64,000 bases of DNA, taken from assembly GCA_945787805.1 (NCBI GenBank), contig CALZID010000006.1, positions 51,508-115,507 on the forward strand. Reading direction: 5' to 3'. Position numbers and translations under genes: made by a program. The DNA comes from an uncultured Clostridia bacterium (lineage in GTDB: Bacteria > Bacillota > Clostridia > Oscillospirales > Acutalibacteraceae). A model generated the notes under the pieces. The model did no database searches. It had not been told where the DNA came from and saw nothing but the letters and a program-made list of their open reading frames with translations. Every line of letters begins with the position of its first letter. The first letter of the stretch is position 1. This document shows positions 17,271 through 26,088 of the stretch, piece after piece.

Positions 17271-17857
17271 AAATAATCGGTCTTACGGGACTTACAGGTG
17301 CGGGGAAAAGCACTGTTGCGCAAAAACTGATGGCATACGGTTGTTATCACATTGACGCCGACAAGGTTGCCCGTGATGTTATAAATAACAACGAAAATGT
17401 CAAAAATAAATTGAAGGCACGCTTCGGTGACGATGTAATAAATGCCGACGGAACAACTAACCGTCCCGTACTTGCCGCCCGTGCATTTGCCGACCGAGAA
17501 AGCACGAACGACTTAAATGCTATAACTCACCCTGCGGTGACAGAAGAAATCAAGTCTATTATTAAAGATATGCAAGAAGTGGGATACAGTGGAATAATCA
17601 TTGATGCAATTGCGCTTTTTGAAAGCGGAGAAGACGCACTTTGTGACTTTACCGTTGCGGTTGTTGCTCCGAAAGAAATAAGGCTTGAAAGAATTATGAA
17701 GCGTGATAATATCACCGAAGAAAAAGCGCTTGAAAGAATAAATGCTCAAAAAGACGAGAGCTTTTTCACAAGCAAAGCAGATTTTATATTGTGGAATTAT
17801 CCACCATATGATATAAATGTTGAAATTCGCCCCATTGCGGCGCAAATTCAAATGTAA
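17267..17857 (+). CDS. coaE: Dephospho-CoA kinase
   Basis: 196 aa, normal length. It phosphorylates the 3'-hydroxyl of dephospho-CoA, the last step of coenzyme A synthesis. The P-loop GLTGAGKS is at residues 5-12, followed by the HIDADKVARDV block (about 27-37). The lid region has KRDNITEEKALERINAQ (about 144-160). The ATG overlaps the RAYT stop (ATGA), so its translation is coupled to that gene. It is 18 nt from the aminopeptidase gene, which has its own AAAGGAG site. Confidence 0.95.
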   Translation: MKIIGLTGLTGAGKSTVAQKLMAYGCYHIDADKVARDVINNNENVKNKLKARFGDDVINADGTTNRPVLAARAFADRESTNDLNAITHPAVTEEIKSIIKDMQEVGYSGIIIDAIALFESGEDALCDFTVAVVAPKEIRLERIMKRDNITEEKALERINAQKDESFFTSKADFILWNYPPYDINVEIRPIAAQIQM

Positions 17858-17875
17858 CCGAAAGGAGAAAATATA

Positions 17876-19267
17876 ATGGATATTAACGAAATGAAGAAAG
17901 AACTTTTTTATGAGCCGAAGCACGCTATGGAAACTGTTGACGAAACAGTTGTAAAGGCTGCCGACGATTTTTGCGAAGGATATAAAAAGTATCTGGATGA
18001 ATCAAAAATTGAGCGTGAATCGGTTGATTTCTTTGTAGCAGAAGCAAAGGCGAAAGGCTACACTGAATTTGACAACAAGAAGAAATACAGTGCCGGCGAC
18101 AAGGTTTATTATAATAACCGGGGCAAAGCAATTATTCTTTGTGTTTTCGGTAAAAAGTGCATTTGCGAAGGTGTTAAAATCTCTGCGGCACATATTGACT
18201 CGCCTCGCCTTGATTTGAAACCGAATCCGCTTTATGAAGATTCAAATATTGCATATTTCAAGACTCACTACTACGGCGGTATCAAAAAATATCAATGGAC
18301 CGCAATCCCCTTAGCACTTCACGGGGTTGTCGTTAAGGCAAACGGCGAAAGCGTAAAAGTAAACATCGGCGAAGATGAAAACGACCCGCAATTTTGCGTT
18401 ACAGACCTTCTTCCGCACCTTGCGCAGGAGCAGATGAAACAGACAATGAGTGACGGAATTAAGGGTGAGCAGCTCAATATTCTCATCGGCTCCCGTCCGT
18501 TCTCAAAGGACGAAGGCTCCGACAAAGTTAAGCTTAACATCATCAAAATTCTCAACGAAAAATACGGAATTACCGAAAGTGATTTTTTAAGTGCAGAGCT
18601 TGAGCTCGTCCCTGCATTCAAGGCTCGTGATATCGGCTTTGACAGAAGCTTAATCGGCGCTTACGGTCACGACGACAAGGTTTGCGCATACCCTGCCGCA
18701 CAGGCGATTTTTGATATTGAAAACCCCGAATACACTTGCCTGACGGTTCTCACCGATAAAGAAGAAATCGGCTCCGACGGTAACACGGGTCTTAACTCAT
18801 CATATATGAAATATTTCATCTCCGACCTTGCCCGTATGAGCGATGTTGAGCCTTGGAGAGTGCTTTCTGCCTCAGAATGTCTTTCTGCCGATGTTAATGC
18901 GGCTTTTGACCCAACATTCCCCGAAGTCAGCGAGAAAAAGAACTGTTCATTTGTAAACAACGGCGTTGTTATTACAAAATATACGGGCGCCCGCGGAAAA
19001 AGCGGAACAAGTGATGCATCTGCCGAATATATGGGTAAAATCCGCAGATTGCTTAACGCTAACGATGTTGTATGGCAAATCGGTGAATTAGGCAAGGTTG
19101 ACGCAGGCGGCGGCGGAACAGTCGCTATGTATGTGGCAAATCTTGACATTGACACAATCGACCTTGGTGTTCCCGTGCTTTCAATGCACGCACCCTTTGA
19201 AGTTGTTTCAAAACTTGATGTTTATATGGCATATAAAGCATTCAAAGTATTTTTTGAGCAGAAATAA
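17876..19267 (+). CDS. M18 family aminopeptidase
   Basis: 463 aa, the length of bacterial M18 (aspartyl aminopeptidase/ApeB-type) enzymes. Zinc-ligand blocks are visible: AAHIDSPRLDLKPNPLYE (about 105-122), TDKEEIGSDGNTG (about 295-307) and the C-terminal VLSMHAPFEVVSKLD (about 435-449). It is a cytoplasmic exopeptidase that releases N-terminal residues from peptides; its preference cannot be read here. GAAAGGAG lies upstream of the ATG. It is the last gene of the prfA-tsaC-RAYT-coaE operon and a terminator follows directly. Confidence 0.94.
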   Translation: MDINEMKKELFYEPKHAMETVDETVVKAADDFCEGYKKYLDESKIERESVDFFVAEAKAKGYTEFDNKKKYSAGDKVYYNNRGKAIILCVFGKKCICEGVKISAAHIDSPRLDLKPNPLYEDSNIAYFKTHYYGGIKKYQWTAIPLALHGVVVKANGESVKVNIGEDENDPQFCVTDLLPHLAQEQMKQTMSDGIKGEQLNILIGSRPFSKDEGSDKVKLNIIKILNEKYGITESDFLSAELELVPAFKARDIGFDRSLIGAYGHDDKVCAYPAAQAIFDIENPEYTCLTVLTDKEEIGSDGNTGLNSSYMKYFISDLARMSDVEPWRVLSASECLSADVNAAFDPTFPEVSEKKNCSFVNNGVVITKYTGARGKSGTSDASAEYMGKIRRLLNANDVVWQIGELGKVDAGGGGTVAMYVANLDIDTIDLGVPVLSMHAPFEVVSKLDVYMAYKAFKVFFEQK

Positions 19268-19281
19268 GTGAATATACAAAC

Positions 19282-19316
19282 AACTCCCCTTGGCTATTGT
19301 CAAAGGGAGTTTTTTG
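19282..19316 (+). terminator. Intrinsic terminator after the M18 aminopeptidase gene
   Basis: Stem AACTCCC / GGGAGTT with an internal extension, followed directly by a T run. It also faces the convergent dpaB gene. Confidence 0.82.
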
Positions 19317-19345
19317 TGTTATTTATAGAACAATTCCCGTTGTTG

Positions 19346-19921
19346 TTACAGCAGTATGGGTTGCGGTTGAATATTATTAGCCAAAACCGATTTTACCGTA
19401 TCGGGAATATAATCAAAATCTGCAACGATTGAATTCGGTTTATTTATATAATCGTCTTGCTTCATTGGTACAAAATAAATATGTTTGCTATTCATTAAGG
19501 TTCCGATATTCCTTGCGGATGTGCCAAGGGCGTCGTTGGTTGAAACCGCAATTATGACGGGGCGTTTGTTTCTCAAGTGCGCTTTTGTGGCAAGAGTTAC
19601 ACTTGTGTCGCTTATTCCGTTTGCAAGTTTGCCGAGAGTGTTGCCCGTGCAAGGCGCAATTACCAGAGCGTCGAGTAATTTTTTAGGGCCGATTGGCTCT
19701 GCACCGCTGATAGTGTATATTATTTTTTCATTGCATATTTCTTCAATCTCTTTATTAAAATCACAGGACGCACCGAAACGGGTGTCGGTAGTATATGCGG
19801 TATTGGACATAATAGGGATTACTCTGTATCCGTCCTGAACCAATTTTCTCATTTGTGGGATTACTTTTTTAAAGGTGCAAAAGGAACCGCACATTGCAAA
19901 TCCCACAGTTTCTTTTTGCAT
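19346..19921 (-). CDS. dpaB: Dipicolinate synthase subunit B
   Basis: 191 aa flavoprotein-like subunit (SpoVFB; usual length 190-200). It forms dipicolinate synthase with DpaA in the mother cell, converting a dihydrodipicolinate-pathway intermediate to dipicolinic acid for the spore core. The flavoprotein fold shows in GFAMCGSFCTFKKV (about 5-18), SGAEPIGPKKLLDALVIAPCTGNTLGKLANG and the SDTSVTLATKAHLRN block. The ATG at 19921 lies 7 nt after GGGAGG; an in-frame ATG at 19927 is only 1 nt from it but overlaps the dpaA stop as ATGA, so it remains possible. It is the second gene of a two-gene sporulation operon. Confidence 0.94.
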   Translation of the reverse strand: MQKETVGFAMCGSFCTFKKVIPQMRKLVQDGYRVIPIMSNTAYTTDTRFGASCDFNKEIEEICNEKIIYTISGAEPIGPKKLLDALVIAPCTGNTLGKLANGISDTSVTLATKAHLRNKRPVIIAVSTNDALGTSARNIGTLMNSKHIYFVPMKQDDYINKPNSIVADFDYIPDTVKSVLANNIQPQPILL

Positions 19922-19923
19922 TT

Positions 19924-20769
19924 TCATTCCTCCCTTTGTAAAAATTCTTCTATCCTTTTGCCGATTATCTCCCCTGCGGTTTTGGGTGTATATTTCCCCG
20001 GCAGACCAAATGCTTTTATGACATCTACCCCATATTTTCGGGCTAAATCAAAATCAAGACCATAGGGTGCAGAGGCAAGCTCAATTATCTTTGTATTTTT
20101 ATTTATGTTTTTAATTGTATCTTCTGAAATGATGTGGGCGGGTACTGTGTTGATTATTACATCAAAATTCTTCGCCCTTGACGAAAGCTCCGCTATATCA
20201 AAGGCTTTGCACCCTTTAATTTTTGCGTCTTCTCTTTGAGAGCTGTTTCTTGCAAAAACCGTCACATCACAAGAAAGAGCTTTTAAAAGTGAAACCGTTT
20301 CTCTTGAAACTCTGCCGTATCCCGTTATGGCATATTTGCCTAAGGGCAGTGCAAAATCAATGTGCTCAAGCAAAATTTTAAGTGTGCCGAAAGCAGTTAA
20401 AACTGCATTTTTCTCAATGAAAGAACTATCGTAGTAATCCGCAAAGGGGATATCTGTTTCACGAAGACGGGAAAGCAATTCGCCCTTGATTATTCCGCCG
20501 AAAACAATATTTTCTTTCCCTAAAAATGAAACGAGTCGGTCGATTGTCATTTCTCTTTTTGAAAACGGCATAATTATTGTCTTGTCGTTTCTTGTAGCGG
20601 GAAGCGGGAGTACCACCAAAGTGTTTTCTCGCAATTCGCTTTTAAGCTTATCCGTATCATCGTCCCAGTCGAAAAGTCCGTAGGACGAAACATCAAAGCC
20701 TTTCTGCGCCAGATATTCTTTAAGGTATTTTTGTCGTTTATCTCCGCCGACGATTACAATATTTCTCAT
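19924..20769 (-). CDS. dpaA: Dipicolinate synthase subunit A
   Basis: 281 aa, SpoVFA family (usual length 290-300). An N-terminal DpaA_N domain (about 1-120, with IVIVGGDKRQKYL) is followed by an NAD(P)-binding Rossmann domain (about 145-280, with KYAITGYGRVSRETVSLL). AAGGGGG lies 6 nt before the ATG. The upstream region carries a sigma-K-like promoter, matching the mother-cell control of spoVF known in Bacillus. Together with dpaB it shows the organism can make true endospores with the dedicated enzyme, not the EtfA-dependent route used by some clostridia. Confidence 0.95.
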   Translation of the reverse strand: MRNIVIVGGDKRQKYLKEYLAQKGFDVSSYGLFDWDDDTDKLKSELRENTLVVLPLPATRNDKTIIMPFSKREMTIDRLVSFLGKENIVFGGIIKGELLSRLRETDIPFADYYDSSFIEKNAVLTAFGTLKILLEHIDFALPLGKYAITGYGRVSRETVSLLKALSCDVTVFARNSSQREDAKIKGCKAFDIAELSSRAKNFDVIINTVPAHIISEDTIKNINKNTKIIELASAPYGLDFDLARKYGVDVIKAFGLPGKYTPKTAGEIIGKRIEEFLQREE

Positions 20770-20791
20770 AAAAATCCCCCTTGCCTACTAC

Positions 20792-20818
20792 TATGGTATG
20801 TTTTTTTGGAAAAATGGT
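20792..20818 (-). promoter_or_regulatory. Predicted sigma-K promoter of dpaAB
   Basis: Minus strand: AC (20818-20817), 16-nt spacer, then CATACCATA (20800-20792), which fits the sigma-K pattern AC-N16-CATAnnnTA exactly. It lies 23 nt before the dpaA ATG. spoVF is a known sigma-K operon in Bacillus subtilis. Confidence 0.65.
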
Positions 20819-20874
20819 GATTTAGGTGTTTAAATTTTTGCAAAGTTGTAATATAATAATGAGTGGTGATGAAT

Positions 20875-22260
20875 ATGAATGAAATCTCAAAAGTTTTAGA
20901 AACTGTAAAAACCATACATTTTATCGGTATCGGCGGCAGCGGTATGTGTCCCCTTGCCGAAATTCTGCACAGTAAAGGCTACACTTTACAAGGCTCTGAC
21001 AATAACGAAAGCTCAATTGTTGACCGTATTCGAAAAATGGGAATTAAGGTTATGATGGGGCAGAGAGCCGAGAATATTAAGGGTGCGGAAATGATAGTTT
21101 ACTCTGCCGCTATTTCAAAGGATAACCCCGAGCTTAAAGCGGCGCTTGAAAGCGGTATTCCCACATTTCAGAGAGCCGATTTGTTAGGTGAGGTTTCCCG
21201 TAGGTTTGAGAATTGTGTCGGTGTTTGCGGCACTCACGGAAAGACAACTGTTACATCTTTAACTGTGCAAACTATGATAGAAGCAGGTCTTGACCCGTCG
21301 GCGGTTATCGGCGGCAAACTACCCCTTACAAACAGTTACGGCAGAGTCGGTAAAACCGAAACAATTGTTATGGAGTCCTGTGAATATCAAGATACATTTT
21401 TAAGAATGCGTCCCGATGTGGCAGTTATTCTCAACATTGACGAAGACCATCTTGAATATTTCAAGACAATGGACAATCTGATTTTAAGCTTTCATAAATT
21501 TGCTTCTTCCGCCACAAAAGCAATCATCTATAACGGTGACGATGAAAATACCCTTAAAGCCGTAAAGGACATTAAGGGCAAAGAAATGATTTCATTCGGT
21601 TTCAGCGATAAAAACGATTACTATGCAGAAAACATAGAAGAATATAAAGGCGCATTTACAAGATTTGATGTAATGTATAAGGGCGAAAAGTTGGGCAGAG
21701 TTGAGCTTTCAATCCCCGGAATTCACAATGTGCTCAATGCACTTGCGGCAATTGCGGCTTCTGTCTATTCGGGTGCGGATTTCAAAAACTGCATCAAGGG
21801 ATTACAGGAATTCAAGGGTGCGGGCCGTCGTTTTGAAAATTTGGGAACATACAACGGAATTGATTTTATTGACGACTATGCTCACCACCCCGCCGAGCTC
21901 AAAGTCACAATTGATGCGGCAATGAAAATGGGATATAACACGGTTTGGGCGGTTTTTCAACCCTTCACATATTCAAGAACCGCAATGCATTTTGACGAGT
22001 TCGTTGATGTGCTTAAAATCCCCGACAGATGTGTTATGACTGAAATTATGGGTTCCCGTGAAGTCAACACATATAATATTTACACTTCGCAATTAGCAGA
22101 AAAAATTCCGAATTCCGTTTGGTTTAACACGCAGGAAGAAGTTGCCGACTATGTTGTAAAAAATGCAAAGAGCGGCGACCTTGTGCTCACAATGGGGTGC
22201 GGAGATATTTATAAATCTGCATTTATGATGATTGAGAGATTAAAAAATGGTACAGTTTAA
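20875..22260 (+). CDS. murC: UDP-N-acetylmuramate--L-alanine ligase
   Basis: 461 aa Mur ligase that adds L-Ala to UDP-MurNAc in the cytoplasm, the first amino-acid step of peptidoglycan synthesis. Features are the N-terminal [17 protein letters not shown] nucleotide loop (about 14-30), the ATP P-loop [13 protein letters not shown] (about 115-127) and the central [10 protein letters not shown] motif (about 337-346). The ATG at 20875 is preferred because GGTGA ends 5 nt before it; in-frame GTG and ATG codons at 20863-20869 overlap that site. It is divergent from dpaA and overlaps ung by 14 nt. Confidence 0.95.
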   Translation: MNEISKVLETVKTIHFIGIGGSGMCPLAEILHSKGYTLQGSDNNESSIVDRIRKMGIKVMMGQRAENIKGAEMIVYSAAISKDNPELKAALESGIPTFQRADLLGEVSRRFENCVGVCGTHGKTTVTSLTVQTMIEAGLDPSAVIGGKLPLTNSYGRVGKTETIVMESCEYQDTFLRMRPDVAVILNIDEDHLEYFKTMDNLILSFHKFASSATKAIIYNGDDENTLKAVKDIKGKEMISFGFSDKNDYYAENIEEYKGAFTRFDVMYKGEKLGRVELSIPGIHNVLNALAAIAASVYSGADFKNCIKGLQEFKGAGRRFENLGTYNGIDFIDDYAHHPAELKVTIDAAMKMGYNTVWAVFQPFTYSRTAMHFDEFVDVLKIPDRCVMTEIMGSREVNTYNIYTSQLAEKIPNSVWFNTQEEVADYVVKNAKSGDLVLTMGCGDIYKSAFMMIERLKNGTV

Positions 22261-22915
22261 CAACAGTTGGGATATTCTTTTAAAGGATGAATTTAGGAAG
22301 CCCTATTATCTCAATTTAAGAAAATTTTTAGTGCAGGAATATAAAACACAAACCGTATATCCGAATATGAACGACATATTCAACGCACTGAAAATTACCG
22401 ACTATAAAGATGTAAAGGTTGTTATGCTGGGGCAGGACCCGTATCACCAACCCAACCAAGCTCACGGACTATGCTTTTCGGTAAAAAAGGGAGTTAAAGC
22501 GCCGCCGTCGCTTCAAAATATGTATAAAGAAATTTATGCGGAATACGGCTATCCTATTCCAAACCACGGAGAGCTTACATATTGGGCAGAGCAAGGGGTG
22601 TTGATGCTTAACACTGTGCTCACCGTTCGAGAAAGTCAGCCCAATTCTCACAAGGGAATGGGCTGGGAAATTTTTACGGATAATATTATTTCTTTACTCA
22701 ACGCCCGTCCCGAGCCCATGGTATTTCTCCTTTGGGGCGCAAATGCCGGAGCAAAGCAAAAGCTGATTACTAACCCCTGTCATTTAGTGTTGAAGTCCGC
22801 ACACCCCAGTCCCCTTTCAGCATATAACGGTTTTTTCGGCAACGGACACTTTAAAAAGACAAATGAATTTTTAAAATCAAAGGGGCAAAAAGAAATAGAC
22901 TGGCAGATAAAATAA
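22247..22915 (+). CDS. ung: Uracil-DNA glycosylase
   Basis: 222 aa family 1 UDG, which removes uracil from DNA to start base excision repair. The catalytic water-activating loop is [18 protein letters not shown] (residues about 64-81). The [12 protein letters not shown] block follows, and the Leu-loop HPSPLSA lies near residue 185. All key motifs are intact. The ATG lies inside the end of murC, so the two are translationally coupled. The gene is followed by a repeat-rich region with no gene up to 23202. Confidence 0.96.
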   Translation: MVQFNNSWDILLKDEFRKPYYLNLRKFLVQEYKTQTVYPNMNDIFNALKITDYKDVKVVMLGQDPYHQPNQAHGLCFSVKKGVKAPPSLQNMYKEIYAEYGYPIPNHGELTYWAEQGVLMLNTVLTVRESQPNSHKGMGWEIFTDNIISLLNARPEPMVFLLWGANAGAKQKLITNPCHLVLKSAHPSPLSAYNGFFGNGHFKKTNEFLKSKGQKEIDWQIK

Positions 22916-23043
22916 GGGGTTGTAAAAAAAGTGTAGACCGCATAAAACTCCATATATAAAGGTTTTTTAATACCCCAAAACAGCATTAAATCAAATAAAC
23001 ATAATAAAAATCAAAAAACAGATAAAAAATAATGTTTTATGCT

Positions 23044-23160
23044 ATGAACAAACTTCGCCGCTCGGCGTACCTTTGTACGCCGTCGGGTAACCGATAACAA
23101 GGCAAAAGCCTTGTTATCGCTCAGTTTGTCCATTCTACGCATTTTTTCCTAACCCCACAA
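23044..23160 (-). repeat. Multi-hairpin palindromic repeat, copy 1
   Basis: The outer arms AACAAACT and AGTTTGT enclose two perfect inner hairpins: CGGCGTAC-cttt-GTACGCCG and CGATAACAAGGC-aaaa-GCCTTGTTATCG. A conserved spacer (CCATTCTACGCA...CCTAACCCC) then leads into a GGCTGTAAA terminator. The block from about 23093 to 23200 recurs inverted at the right end of the window. The rest of the 22916-23202 gap is AT-rich and shows no gene. Confidence 0.8.
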
Positions 23161-23200
23161 AAGAGGCTGTAAAAAAACTTTCGTTTTTTTACAGCCTCTT
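23161..23200 (-). terminator. GGCTGTAAA-type terminator (copy 2), downstream of potD
   Basis: Perfect stem AAGAGGCTGTAAAAAAAC with a GAAA loop on the minus strand. It is oriented for the pot operon, which ends at 23203. Confidence 0.85.
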
Positions 23201-23202
23201 TT

Positions 23203-24423
23203 TTATACATTGTAGTATTTTTTCATTTTTGTCTTTTTGATTATATTTATAATTATGATAATTACAACTAAAATAATCACAGAGAAAAATCCGAAATATA
23301 ATCCTTGCGTATCATTCTCGCCCTTGACCTTCATCCAAAGAGTATTCATATATTGCAAGGTATCTATCGGGAGATTGTGAAATTCTTGTGCATTTGTGAG
23401 ATTTTCGGGGTAAACCGCTTCACTGTCAGCCAAAGAATATTCATCATTTTCTAAAACTGCCTTATTGGGTGTTGCATAATAAATATATTCTGCATTGGCA
23501 AGAGCAATTTCCGGCTCCATCATAAAATTTATGAATGCTTCTGCACCTTTTTTATTCTGTGATGCAGACGGAATACACATTGCGTCATAGAAAGTGTTCA
23601 CGCCTTCTTTTGGTAAAGCAAAACCTAAATCGGGGTTGTTTTCAACCATCAGTTCATAGTCCCCCGCATAGTAAGTGGCAAGCGCATATTCGCCGCTTTC
23701 CATCTTGACGAAAACCTCGTCCATAACATATTCGGGCTTAACCTTTTGGCGTTGCTCAAAAAGCAATTCTGCCGCTGCATCCCAATCTGCCGGGTCAGTT
23801 GTGTTAATGCTTTGCCCTAAAATAAACTGTGCAATGGCAAAAGTATCCCGTGGGTTATTAAACATAAGGACCTTGCCTTTGTACTGTTCGTCCCAGAGCA
23901 CACTCCAGCTTGTGGGCTCTTCTTTAACATAGTTTTTATTATAGATGAGAATCGTTGTTCCCACATTATAAATTACAGCATAATCACTTATTCCGTTTTC
24001 AACCAAATGCCCGTATTTTTCACCGTCAAAATACTTATTGTAGTTGGGAATATTATTATAATCAAGGGGCAATAGCATTCCTTCTGCCATAAGTCTTTCA
24101 ACCATATAGTCGGAGGGAATGATTATATCGTAGCTGACGCCTCCGCCCGAAAGCTTTGAATACATATTCTCGTTTGACTCAAATGTAGTGTAATTCACAT
24201 CGCAGCCCGTAAGTCGCTCAAACTGTGAAATTACATCAACTTCTTCATCGTCAATATATTCGCCCCAGTTATACACATTGAGCACTGTACCCTGAAGACC
24301 GAGATTTTCATAGTATTCAATAGTTTCCTGCGAAAAGATTCCGTCTTCTTCCGCATAAACGGGAAGTAAACCTACAGAAAGCACAATAACGAGTGCTGTA
24401 ATTAAAGAGAAAAACTTTTTCAT
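23203..24423 (-). CDS. potD: Polyamine ABC transporter substrate-binding protein with C-terminal membrane anchor
   Basis: 406 aa. A cleavable signal peptide (about 1-24, ending PVYA) has no lipobox Cys. The mature part is a PotD/PotF-type periplasmic-binding fold: VLNVYNWGEYIDDE (about 51-64), YDIIIPSDYMVERL and AQFILGQSINTTDP. It captures spermidine or putrescine outside the membrane. The C-terminus has a single transmembrane helix (about 374-393) and a Lys-rich tail, so the protein seems tethered by its C-terminus, unlike the usual lipoprotein form. The ATG overlaps the potC stop. It is the last gene of potABCD. Confidence 0.92.
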   Translation of the reverse strand: MKKFFSLITALVIVLSVGLLPVYAEEDGIFSQETIEYYENLGLQGTVLNVYNWGEYIDDEEVDVISQFERLTGCDVNYTTFESNENMYSKLSGGGVSYDIIIPSDYMVERLMAEGMLLPLDYNNIPNYNKYFDGEKYGHLVENGISDYAVIYNVGTTILIYNKNYVKEEPTSWSVLWDEQYKGKVLMFNNPRDTFAIAQFILGQSINTTDPADWDAAAELLFEQRQKVKPEYVMDEVFVKMESGEYALATYYAGDYELMVENNPDLGFALPKEGVNTFYDAMCIPSASQNKKGAEAFINFMMEPEIALANAEYIYYATPNKAVLENDEYSLADSEAVYPENLTNAQEFHNLPIDTLQYMNTLWMKVKGENDTQGLYFGFFSVIILVVIIIIINIIKKTKMKKYYNV

Positions 24424-25250
24424 TCGTTCCCCTCCTTTTGCTTTCTTCTCTGTTTTTTATCAGAGCGTGACTGCGCCATATTCATAAGTATTAAGAGAAC
24501 AAACATTGCCGCAAATATAAGAGTTGAAAGAGCGTACATATCGGGTTTTACTCTCTTTTTCGTCATTGAGAAAATATGAATGGGCAAGGTTTGAAAATCA
24601 GGGCCGTTTGTAAAGTAGCTGATAATGAAATCGTCAAGGGACAAAGTAAACGCCATAATTGCTCCCGCAATTATTCCCGGTAAAATTGCAGGGAAAACCA
24701 CTTTGAAAAACGCTTTGACCGGGTGACAGCCTAAATCCTGCGCCGCTTCAAAAATTCTGTTGTCGGTCTGCCTAAGCTTCGGCAAAACCGAAAGAATTAC
24801 ATAGGGCAACTGGAATGTGACATGGGCAATTAAGATGGTCCAGAAGCCTAAAACATCCTTCTTATTAAACATCACCCCTGCGAAAACGAACAGAAGCATC
24901 ATTGAGATACCCGTAACGATTTCGGGGTTCATCATGGGGATATTGGTAACGGTCATTACCGATGACTTAACATATTTATTTCTCATTAAATTTATTCCCA
25001 CGGCTGCCATTGTACCCAATACTGTTGCTATTGTCGCAGAAACTACGGCAAGTATAATCGTGTTTTTAAGGGCGTCCATTGTGGCTTTGTCGCGGAAGAG
25101 CTTTTCATACCATTGAAGAGAAAATCCATCAAAGATATATGTGCTTTCTGTTCCGTTAAACGAAAACACCATTGTTACAATCATGGGGGCATAAAGGAAC
25201 ACGAAAACAAGTGCCAAATAGAATTTTGATAATGGAGAAGTCTTTGTCAT
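24420..25250 (-). CDS. potC: Polyamine ABC transporter permease PotC
   Basis: 276 aa, six transmembrane helices, BPD_transp_1 family. The EAA loop that contacts the ATPase is EAAQDLGCHPVKAFFKVVFPAILPG (its EAAQDLGC core lies near residues 167-174). GGAGGTG precedes the ATG. It overlaps potB by 4 nt upstream and potD by 4 nt downstream. It forms the membrane channel with PotB for import of spermidine or putrescine, powered by PotA. The cytoplasmic C-terminus is strongly basic. Confidence 0.94.
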   Translation of the reverse strand: MTKTSPLSKFYLALVFVFLYAPMIVTMVFSFNGTESTYIFDGFSLQWYEKLFRDKATMDALKNTIILAVVSATIATVLGTMAAVGINLMRNKYVKSSVMTVTNIPMMNPEIVTGISMMLLFVFAGVMFNKKDVLGFWTILIAHVTFQLPYVILSVLPKLRQTDNRIFEAAQDLGCHPVKAFFKVVFPAILPGIIAGAIMAFTLSLDDFIISYFTNGPDFQTLPIHIFSMTKKRVKPDMYALSTLIFAAMFVLLILMNMAQSRSDKKQRRKQKEGNE

Positions 25251-26074
25251 ATAAGCACACCTCCGTCATCATCACTGTCAGTAAAGTAATTGAGCACTCC
25301 GAGACAGATTAAAATCATAACCATAAGCACCAAAGACAGTGCCGCACCTAAATTGTAGTTATATGCAGTCTGGAACTGCCCTTCGATAACATCACCGATA
25401 AGTGTTATTTGTCCGCCGCCCAATTTTTGAGTAATATAGAATGTGCTGACACTCGGTACAAAAACCATTGTGACGCCACTTGCAATTCCGGGTACCGAAA
25501 GCGGAAATATAATCTTGCGAAGACAATAGAATTTGTTACAGCCTAAATCCTGCGCCGCTTCAACAAGCGAATTATCCATTTTTGAAAGGACTGTATAGAG
25601 CGGTAAAATCATATAGGGCAAGAAGTTATAAACCATACCCAAAATAACCGCACCGGCCGTATTTAGCATTTTAAGCGGTTCAATACCGAATATTCCGAGA
25701 AAACTGTTGATTACACCCGATTCACCCAAAATTGTAATCCATGAATAAGTGCGAATAAGAAAGCTCATCCACATAGGCAGCATTACAAGCATTGTTGCAA
25801 CTCTTTGAAACGAGGCTTTTGTCTGTGCCAGAAAGTAAGCAAAGGGATAAGCGATAATAAGGCATATTACCGTTGCCACTGCGCCATAACTGATTGACAG
25901 AATAAATGTGCTTGTATAGTCGCCTATTTGTGAAATGTTGTCTAATGTGAAAGCGCCCGTTGCGTCAGTGAAAGCATAATATATAACCATTATGAGAGGT
26001 GCTACTATGAAAAGTACCGACCAAAGCATATAAGGTGCGTTAAGTATTTTTTGCATAAAAGAAGATTTTTTCAT
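25247..26074 (-). CDS. potB: Polyamine ABC transporter permease PotB
   Basis: 275 aa, six predicted transmembrane helices, PotB/HydB-type permease. The EAA motif EAAQDLGCNKFYCLRKIIFP begins near residue 172. The conserved MLPMWMSFLIRTYSW segment (about 97-111) is characteristic of PotB. The site AAAAGGGGGCGG precedes the ATG, 14 nt after the potA stop. It pairs with PotC in the inner-membrane heterodimer. There is no sign of truncation. Confidence 0.94.
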   Translation of the reverse strand: MKKSSFMQKILNAPYMLWSVLFIVAPLIMVIYYAFTDATGAFTLDNISQIGDYTSTFILSISYGAVATVICLIIAYPFAYFLAQTKASFQRVATMLVMLPMWMSFLIRTYSWITILGESGVINSFLGIFGIEPLKMLNTAGAVILGMVYNFLPYMILPLYTVLSKMDNSLVEAAQDLGCNKFYCLRKIIFPLSVPGIASGVTMVFVPSVSTFYITQKLGGGQITLIGDVIEGQFQTAYNYNLGAALSLVLMVMILICLGVLNYFTDSDDDGGVLI

Positions 26075-26088
26075 AGTGCCGCCCCCTT

